Positions 9,444-15,543 of a DNA stretch of 15,543 nucleotides are shown piece after piece. Position 1 is the first letter of the stretch, and the number at the start of each line of letters is the position of its first letter. Made by a program: the position numbers and the translations under genes. Source of the stretch: Gamarada debralockiae (Eukaryota; Ascomycota; Leotiomycetes; Helotiales; Hyphodiscaceae); contig NXFV01001561.1 of the NCBI GenBank assembly GCA_002803225.1, positions 1 to 15,543 of the forward strand, read 5' to 3'. Under the pieces are notes generated by a model, which saw nothing but the letters and a program-made list of their open reading frames with translations, made no database searches and was not told where the DNA came from.

Positions 9444-10165
9444 ACGGCAATGGTGAGCAGTCCTTTGCTTTATGCGATTTGACTGCGCGCTTCATCTTTG
9501 CTTGATCCGCTACTTCCGAGAGCCCATTGCTGACGTTGGATCATAGGAATTGGAGTCTGATGCGGGCATCCCGACAAGTGTTGGAAGGCGAAGATCCACG
9601 ACTCTGCATCATGGGACAGGCGTTACGAATAATACACATACAATGAGCCATGGACTCTTGTCGGAGGGGTGGGGTATATTTACCGGATGGCGTTGACGTT
9701 GTACTATTATGTTGGGTTTGCAATCAGCGATTACTAGGCTTTGGAAAATTACCTAATGTGTATATATGGTGGAAGAATGAGGTAGTTTGATGGAGGATGA
9801 GTTGACCAAACGGTACTATATCTGTGCATTGTGATGCCCCTCAATTGTTACCCCTCTGAAATGTCTCGGGAGTGAGTGACATCAACATGCTCGCGCCGGA
9901 GATACACTGACAGGGCCCCATAATTTCATATGCCACAGGGCTGGAGACCTTTCCCTAAGGGCGATCAGAATTGGGGTTCCATGAATATTATGTACTTCTT
10001 CCTGTGCATTCCAAGTCGGAGCTGGATGATTTTCTTATGTACGCGAGGTCCTCTCTAATATGCGAGTACGCCATTTCCCAACGCCGTGCTTCATGCAATC
10101 CATCCACATCTACTGATCTGCCCCGTACCACATATCTACTGTTTTTAATGAAAATAACTCCTTCA
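9444..10165. other. Region between convergent NCE102 and MIM2
   Basis: The region holds the 3' ends of two convergent genes. Apart from the putative UTR intron I see no RNA gene, repeat or coding signal. Short frames here end quickly and lack protein features. Confidence 0.6.
9453..9546 (+). other. Putative 3' UTR intron of NCE102
   Basis: GTGAGC begins at 9453. GCTGAC (9529-9534) is a good branch site 13 nt before the AG at 9545-9546. The donor lies 10 nt after the stop codon, so splicing would not be expected to trigger nonsense-mediated decay. The call rests on splice-signal consensus only. Confidence 0.45.
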
Positions 10166-10557
10166 TCACAACGTCGCTGCTGCTGATACAGCTCCAGCAG
10201 CCTTGAATGTCGTCTTATTCGTGATCCTGACCTCGACTGGATACATCCACTCCATATATTTTGCCCAACCTGCAATCAAACACAGCCCCATTAGCAGTTG
10301 TACCCAAAATTCTTGTGAGCAAGACACCTACTCCAATATGCAAACTTCCTCCCAAAATACTTTCCAGCATAAGGGACAATGACCATCGTCAACACCAACT
10401 CCAATTGCTGTAGACTAGCTTCCCATTCCGCTTGTGCATCCGATTGATCCTCCGACTCTAGATCACTGCTATCTATCGAGGAGGGAAGGGAGTCGATCTC
10501 ATCCTGATCGTTCGAGGACTCGGGATCTTGAAATATGTAGGAGTCGGATGTAGACAT
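10166..10557 (-). CDS. MIM2: Mitochondrial outer-membrane import protein MIM2
   Basis: The model is complement(join(10166..10269, 10332..10557)), 109 aa. The intron (10270-10331, 62 nt) starts GTAGGT and ends TTGCAG; splicing reads FAYWS-WAKYMEW across the junction. The first 45 residues are acidic and Ser-rich. They are followed by AEWEASLQQLELVLTMVIVP (about 43-62), whose hydrophobic part is the presumed single membrane segment. Then come the conserved GKYFGRKFAYWSWAKYMEWM and a tail ending AGAVSAAATL. From family knowledge, Mim2 works with Mim1 in the outer membrane to insert alpha-helical proteins such as Tom subunits. Both exons were needed to recognise the family. The start at 10557 has A at -3. 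Identity is by recalled motif similarity, so it is slightly less certain than for the neighbours. Confidence 0.8.
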
Positions 10558-10761
10558 GTTGTCGTGGGAGAGGAGAGAGGTGTTGATCTCGTAGATATAG
10601 AAGGATGAAGCACGAAAAGCGCTACCTCCGGCAACACCGATGCATTTGAGTGTTTCGAGAGATCTGGAGATAGGAAAGGGGGATTTAGGCTCAATGTTCC
10701 ACCCAGGCTTGAGATGTGAATGTCTTGTCGGTCGAAGCTATCCGAATGCCGCTGTGGCTTA

Positions 10762-10767
10762 CACGTG
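10762..10767. promoter_or_regulatory. CACGTG (bHLH/Cbf1-type) motif
   Basis: A palindromic CACGTG followed by AT lies in the MIM2/eIF2 beta promoter. The same CACGTGAT octamer occurs at 7636-7643 in the COQ2-NCE102 interval. Binding is inferred from the motif only. Confidence 0.4.
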
Positions 10768-10774
10768 ATCCAGC

Positions 10775-10781
10775 TGAGTCA
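10775..10781. promoter_or_regulatory. TGAGTCA (Gcn4/CPC1/CpcA-type) motif
   Basis: This is an exact bZIP consensus heptamer in the MIM2/eIF2 beta promoter. Gcn4-class factors (CPC1 in Neurospora, CpcA in Aspergillus) recognise this sequence in amino-acid starvation. A single short motif can occur by chance, so function is unproven. Confidence 0.4.
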
Positions 10782-10956
10782 TAAACATGAGTCTAACTTT
10801 TGAAGTGGGATTTCATGACTGTGCGAGCAGCTTCTGTTCCTCATACAAACACGCAACAACACAATCTCACATACGAATCGATAAAATCCGAACACAAACA
10901 ATTTGAGGGATCCATACGCGTCAACAAAGAGATTCACAATCACACAAACCGCAATC

Positions 10957-12110
10957 ATGGCGGGCGAAGTACGCTCCCTTTGACCCCACTCGCTCCTTAC
11001 CCACGACAATTTTCTAACCCGGTGAACAGGAAGTACAAGTCGAACGCAAGCCTCGCAAATCCGTAGCATTCAGCGAAGGCACCACGATCGTCGACGAGAA
11101 CGGTGAAGTCACAATGAAGGAGGACGGATACGATGATACACAAAACACTGCCATGTCGCACTCACCTAGTACGCCGCCTCTATCGCAGGCCCTAGGTGAC
11201 TTTACTAATCCGATCCAAGGCCTTGACGATGGCGACGAACCCACCAAAGATGACGATGATAATGTCGCGAACATGTTGAAGGGTATGAAGAAGAAGAAGA
11301 GCAAGAAGCCCAAGGCGGAGGCGGAGGATGGCGAAGCTGCTGAGGGTGAAGAGGCCGATGCTGCTGCTGATGGCGGATTGGATCTCTCGACCATGAAGAA
11401 AAAGAAGAAGAGCAAGAAGCCTAAGGAGGGTACTGAGGATGAATTTGCTGCCAAGCTTGCGGCGCTCGATATTGAGGGCAAGGGGGGTGAAGGCGAGACT
11501 GCGGTCGCGGAGAAGAAGCCTGCTGATGTAGGTGATATGGAGAAGGGTACTGGAATTTGGCAACATGACGAGACGAAGACCATCGGATACGAACTCCTAC
11601 TCTCTCGATTTTTCACCCTCCTCGCACAAAAGAACCCGGACCATGCTTCGAGCGGCTCGAGAAGTTATAAGATCCCTCCTCCTCAATGCTTGCGCGAAGG
11701 AAACAAGAAGACCATTTTTGCCAACATTGCTGAGATCTGCAAGCGGATGAAGAGGACTGATGAGCATGTTACTTCGTATTTGTTTGCTGAGTTGGGTACG
11801 AGTGGTTCAGTTGATGGTAGCAGACGTTTGGTTATCAAGGGTCGATTCCAGCAGAAGCAGATTGAGAACGTCTTGAGAAGATATATCAGTAAGCTCCCAA
11901 AGCTCCCCAGATCTGCCAACTCATACTAACCAAAACACAGTGGAATATGTCACCTGCAAGACCTGCCGATCCCCAGACACCGAGCTCAACAAGGGTGAAA
12001 ACAGATTGTACTTCATTACCTGCAACTCCTGTGGTTCCCGACGATCCGTCACAGCAATCAAGACCGGTTTCTCTGCCCAAGTCGGCAAGAGAAGAAGACA
12101 GCAAGGTTAG
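10957..12110 (+). CDS. SUI3: Translation initiation factor eIF2, beta subunit
   Basis: The model is join(10957..10968, 11030..11888, 11941..12110), 346 aa. Exon 1 codes only MAGE. Intron 1 (10969-11029, 61 nt) is GTACGC...AACAG with TCTAAC; intron 2 (11889-11940, 52 nt) is GTAAGC...ACACAG with ACTAAC. Exon 2 begins [14 protein letters not shown], typical of fungal eIF2 beta. Two lysine blocks, KKKKSKKPK at 91-99 and [10 protein letters not shown] at 127-136, sit in an acidic, disordered N-terminal half; these blocks bind eIF5 and eIF2B epsilon in yeast. The folded core is about 190-290 and contains [18 protein letters not shown]. It ends with a four-cysteine zinc ribbon, C296-x2-C299 and C318-x2-C321. 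The protein is part of the cytosolic eIF2-GTP-Met-tRNA ternary complex. The start has A at -3. Confidence 0.95.
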
Positions 12111-12929
12111 AGAACTGGTTGATCGTTGGACATGGCATTATCGTCTCAGGAAAGTGGAAGCGTTTTGAGTCTTGTCTTTGTGCATATGGACTTGTTTTGC
12201 ACTTGGAGGCCCAGAAAACGAAAAGAATTACATAGACATGCTACTCTAGGCAGGAAATTGACAGAAGTCTCGATGTCTCCATAGAAAAGGCAACGAACAA
12301 ATTCAAAAGCATTACGAAAACAATCCCAACAAACTTGAGTGACCACTCGCATCCCTTTCTCTTCTTCAGTAGCCCCTAAAATGATCTTGATGCCCTCTTA
12401 ACAACGACTCGCACCAAGGTCCCTCTGTAAGCGCCCGGGAAGTCGGCGAGAACAAATTCGCATCTCCACATACCACACCAAGACCAGCTTTCATGAAGAT
12501 GAATATCCTCACTGGCATCTCATTGGCCAGGCCCAAGTGGTCAGGTTTCTTGGCCGATAATTTGTTCTGGAAATAGGCACAGCCCCCGCCATTTACGCGC
12601 TAATGTGAGGGCAGCGCAGCGCGTTCTGGGTAATAAGCTGATAGCTCTTTTGCTCCTTCCTTTCTTTCCTTTCATTTTCCTCTCTAATTTTTTTTTTTGC
12701 GGATTAGCTCTCTGTGATAAGTACAAATTGAAAGGATTGAGGAGACTTGGAGGAAGCTTGGTGAGTACAGTGAGAGGGAGTGCGGGGTCGCGAGGCTGCA
12801 GCTGACGGCGAGACAGCCCGTAAAGCAGAGGTCGATTTCTACAGCTTCTTTTGAGGATACAGCTTGGATAGCTTTGAGGTTTTGTCTATTGCAATTCCTA
12901 TATCTTTTCGATTGTTTGATATCATCACA
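12111..12929. other. Intergenic region: eIF2 beta 3' end and AIM24 promoter/leader
   Basis: The left part is the presumed eIF2 beta 3' untranslated region. A T-rich stretch at about 12640-12705 and the sequence after it look like promoter and 5' leader for the next gene, including a putative leader intron. No other gene is supported. Confidence 0.6.
12761..12816 (+). other. Putative 5' UTR intron of the AIM24-family gene
   Basis: GTGAGT at 12761, GCTGAC at 12801-12806 and a GACAG acceptor ending at 12816 give a 56-nt intron. That matches the size and signals of the verified-by-frame introns nearby. An alternative acceptor is CAG ending at 12828. No reading frame can confirm it. Confidence 0.5.
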
Positions 12930-14277
12930 ATGTCTCAATACTATCCTCGTGAGTACTTTAGCCATCCAAAAAGATCCGTTTGCTAACTCCCAATCAGCCC
13001 CGTCAGGAAATGGAAGTAAGCAGCTTCTCCCCTCTCTCTCATCGAGTGCAATACTCATCATTCTGCAGTGCAACAACACTACCCACCTCCTCCCTCCTCA
13101 TCACCACCCACCCAAACCGCCCAGGCGCAATACTATCCACCTCCTCCACAACAGCCCTCCCCCGCCCAACAAGGTGGCTACCCACCACCACCACAAGCCT
13201 CTCCTCCTCAGCAACAGTACCAACAACCACCCAATTTCTCCCACCGCACCTCCTACCAACAACCCCTCAACCAACCTGTCCTAGGCGGTTCCCCACTTCC
13301 AGCACAGCAAGCACAGGACGGTCCCCCATTGTACGACCGCCCACCCCCAGACGGAGGCTACACCGGCCACCACGCTCAAGAAGAAGAATACCCCGAAGAA
13401 AAGCCCACACTCGACACCTCGCAGCTCTCCAACCTAGACCATGGTGCTCCGTCCGCAAGCCATTTCATTGGCGCTTCCACAACCCAAGACGATGTCGGGA
13501 CCTTCAACGGCGGCAGCTACCGAATCAGTCACCGAGACTCGAATACCATCCTCACCCTGCAATTGGCGATGGGTTGTCCTCTGACCGTTAAACCCGGAGC
13601 AATGATTGCTATGACACCTACGATTACGTTGAAGGGAACGATTAAATTTAGCATGAAGAAATTGATTGCCGGGGGGGAGATGGCACATTCTACTTTTACG
13701 GGGCCGGGGGAGTTGTTGCTTGCTCCGAGTAGTTTAGGGGATATTACGAATATTAGGCTAACCGATGATCAGCAGTGGAGTGTGGGGAAGGATGCCTTTT
13801 TGGCTTGTACGCAGGGGGTTAGGAAGGAGTATAAGAGGCAGGGGATTGGGAAGGCGATGTTTAGTGGGGAAGGACTGTTTGTGTATAACATTAGTGGGGT
13901 GGGTTTACTTTGGATTACGAGTTTTGGGGCTATTATTAGGAAGGATGTAAGTGTTATTGTTCTGTTTTGATTTCTGAATGTGGAAGGAAGATACTGACAA
14001 AAGTAATAGTTGGCGGATGGCGAGAGATATGTCGTCGACAACGGCTACCTCGTAGCTTGGAACACGAAGTATATCCTTGAGCGCGCGGCTTCTGGTGGTA
14101 TTATTTCTGGATTGTCGTCTGCGGAAGGGTTAGTGTGCAAGTTCACTGGTCCTGGAACGGTTTTCATGCAGACAAGAAATCCGGTAAGTTTTCTCCCGTG
14201 TCTTTTAGGACGGTCGATACTGACGATTGCAGCTCTCGTTTGCACAATGGCTTAGTGCTCACCAGGCTCTAGTCTGA
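12930..14277 (+). CDS. AIM24: AIM24-family protein with Pro/Gln-rich N-terminus
   Basis: The model is join(12930..12948, 12998..13015, 13069..13946, 14010..14183, 14233..14277), 377 aa. All four introns (49, 53, 63 and 49 nt) have GT-AG ends and keep one frame. Exon 2 is only 18 nt; joining gives [21 protein letters not shown]. Residues 1-120 are rich in Pro, Gln and Tyr and look disordered. From about 156 comes the AIM24 (formerly DUF124) domain, which is built of beta strands: [39 protein letters not shown] and [21 protein letters not shown]. Yeast Aim24 is a mitochondrial protein linked to inner-membrane organisation. This protein lacks an obvious presequence, so it may instead be one of the non-mitochondrial family members, and orthology to yeast Aim24 is only probable. 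Function is not predicted beyond the family. Confidence 0.85.
12998..13015 (+). other. 18-nt micro-exon of the AIM24-family gene
   Basis: The exon is flanked by CAATCAG upstream (branch GCTAAC at 12982-12987) and GTAAGC downstream. It codes PPSGNG together with the borrowed bases. At 18 nt it is divisible by three, so skipping it would remove six residues without a frameshift. Confidence 0.8.
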
Positions 14278-14599
14278 AGGGATGGTTTTTCTTATTGATT
14301 TGCATGCTTTGGGCGTTCTCAATCGAGTTAGAAGCGTCTCTTAAGAACATGACTCTTTTTATATCGACTCCAAATATTTCGTCGATCCAATAATGGGATC
14401 ACCTACCAACGGAAGCGACCAGAATGGTTATCTCCAACTATGCGGTTCTTCTAAAGACTTCAAATTCTATACTTTGCTCTTAAGCGTCTTATTTCCGTTT
14501 CTTGCCCCGTTCAGCAGTTTACCAGTATTCTTTGATTTGAAGAAGTGCCGCTGACATGCCCCTCTTCGCCCTGTTACTATCCTGCCTTCTTCGAAAAGT
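14278..14599. other. AIM24-family 3' flank, nothing recognised
   Basis: This is the presumed 3' untranslated region followed by moderately AT-rich sequence. I see no gene, RNA gene or clear repeat in this part. Confidence 0.5.
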
Positions 14600-15518
14600 A
14601 TTTGCTCGTTACTCTCACTCAAAAGGGAAGGAGCGACTAAGCGAAGCCCATCTAGACTGACAAGTGCACCGGTTTGGTTCTGACAGATTTGGCAAGTGCC
14701 AGGTGGTAATGGACGGAAGCGTTTTGTGGCCTAAAACTATCGCGGGTAGCCTGGATTCGAATCATTCGTTCTGTCTATCTCAGTGAGGAAAGGGCAGGTA
14801 CTATAGCAAGGTTTAGTACTCGAATCTCCTGAGTTGAACTGTCGACTATAAGTGGATGAGCGTTCTTCCCGTCTCATGCTCTCATACATCGTATCGGTTG
14901 GGATGGATATGAGAAATCCTTGAACTAGTTTCAGTGACTTGGGAAGGGCAATTTCAATAGCAACTGGCCATTCTCGAGACTCATCGTCGAACTTGATCCC
15001 TGGAGTTGGGTGAGCCATTGGATCTAAAGACTTGTCAGTGATTAAGAAGGAACGAGACTGTTGATATGGTCTGGCTAGTCTTGATCTCTTTGAATTTGAT
15101 CACTCAAAGTGAGGGAGCGACTGAGTCGCCGACCTTTCTACGAGGCTTTTCAGAGTCGCAGCTCTCTCCTTATCTTTTCATCACTGTTGTAACTGGGATA
15201 TCAATCGTTCCATTGATTTCAGTGATTTAAGGAGGACACTTTTGAAAGTGGCTGACTATTCTCCATAATTCTCCTCTGGACCCGATCACTGATTTCAAGG
15301 GAGTGATTTACCTTCCAGGAATTTCACGAGAGTTTCAGAGCGCTTAATTGCTGACTGATATATGAGGATATAAGATGCCAACTGTTTGATCGGTCTCAGT
15401 TATTAAGACATACTTTGGATATTGTCCGTTCTCGATATCCTCGAACCTATCGGAGAATCGAGAGAGCGATTGACTTTGCATTCTGAAGAAAATGATTTGC
15501 TGACTGCAATTCAACGAT
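14600..15518 (-). repeat. Diverged tandem repeat / gene-fragment array
   Basis: Read on the minus strand, at least three copies of one sequence follow each other, with a partial fourth at the edge. They begin near 15451, 15287 and 14998. Shared blocks include TCACTCAAA..GGAGCGACT at 14615-14638 and 15100-15122. TTTCAGTGA occurs at 14929 and 15217 inside about 90 alignable bases, and TTGCTGACTG occurs at 15348 and 15497. Unit lengths differ (about 165, 290 and 390 bp), consistent with deletions. The leftmost copy is open for about 120 codons (15099-14737), including FDDESREWPVAIEIALPKSL. The next copy carries stops in the matching frame. This may be a decayed, locally duplicated gene piece or non-coding repeat; no family is recognised. 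Confidence 0.55.
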
Positions 15519-15543
15519 TTTTTTTTTTTTTTTTTTTTTTTTT
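15518..15543. repeat. Poly(T) run reaching the window edge
   Basis: At least 26 T run to the end of the window. On the minus strand this is a poly(A) run at the start of the tandem repeat. It may be a microsatellite or mark an assembly edge. The true length is not visible. Confidence 0.9.

Larger units (their letters stand above)
10558..10956. promoter_or_regulatory. Divergent promoter between MIM2 and eIF2 beta
   Basis: These 399 bp separate the two start codons and must hold both promoters. A CACGTG E-box-like hexamer lies at 10762-10767 and a TGAGTCA bZIP site at 10775-10781, only 7 bp apart. Both are about 180-195 bp upstream of each coding start. Confidence 0.65.

Noticed and set aside
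11014..11616. 200-codon minus-strand frame antisense to eIF2 beta
   Set aside because: It is a shadow of the repetitive Lys/Glu/Ala codons, giving Ser/Phe runs. The plus-strand gene is certain.
14745..14770. TTCGAATC resembling a tRNA T-loop
   Set aside because: The flanking bases do not pair as a T-stem on either strand, and no acceptor or anticodon arm is present.
14737..15018. Minus-strand 93-codon frame as an independent gene
   Set aside because: It is one copy within a decayed tandem array and has no recognised domain. Its frame continues upstream of the ATG to a stop at about 15100. Treated as repeat or gene remnant.

Overview
This is nuclear DNA of a filamentous ascomycete (Pezizomycotina). 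A Leotiomycetes-like lineage is my guess, not something the sequence proves. The basis is seven compact protein genes with fungal housekeeping identities. Introns are 49-63 nt, with GT...AG ends and CTAAC/CTGAC-type branch sites, and the intergenic regions are a few hundred bases to 1.5 kb long. No bacterial, phage, rRNA, tRNA or CRISPR feature was found.

Layout: (1) 2-469 (+) is the 3' end of the DEAD-box helicase gene HAS1. (2) 888-5235 (-), convergent with it, is a large chromatin gene. One 55-nt intron splits a JmjC domain, and the protein continues into a cysteine cluster, a zf-4CXXC_R1 (CDCA7-type) zinc finger and four AT-hooks. (3) 6093-7364 (+) is COQ2, divergent from the JmjC gene. 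(4) 8881-9443 (+) is the MARVEL protein NCE102, with one intron. (5) 10166-10557 (-) is MIM2, with one intron. (6) 10957-12110 (+) is the beta subunit of eIF2, with three exons, divergent from MIM2. (7) 12930-14277 (+) is an AIM24-family protein with five exons, one of them an 18-nt micro-exon. (8) From about 14600 to the window end there is no intact gene. Diverged tandem copies of one sequence run toward a T-run of at least 26 at the edge.

The genes do not form a pathway. Three of the seven (COQ2, MIM2, AIM24) have mitochondrial family roles, and two (HAS1, eIF2 beta) serve ribosome production and translation. This is ordinary core-genome content. I see no convincing new multi-gene system. 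The items most worth a second look are the JmjC/zf-4CXXC_R1/AT-hook protein with its duplicated AT-hook module, the tandem degenerate repeat at the right edge, a Gcn4-type site upstream of eIF2 beta, and the untranslated-region introns and micro-exon.
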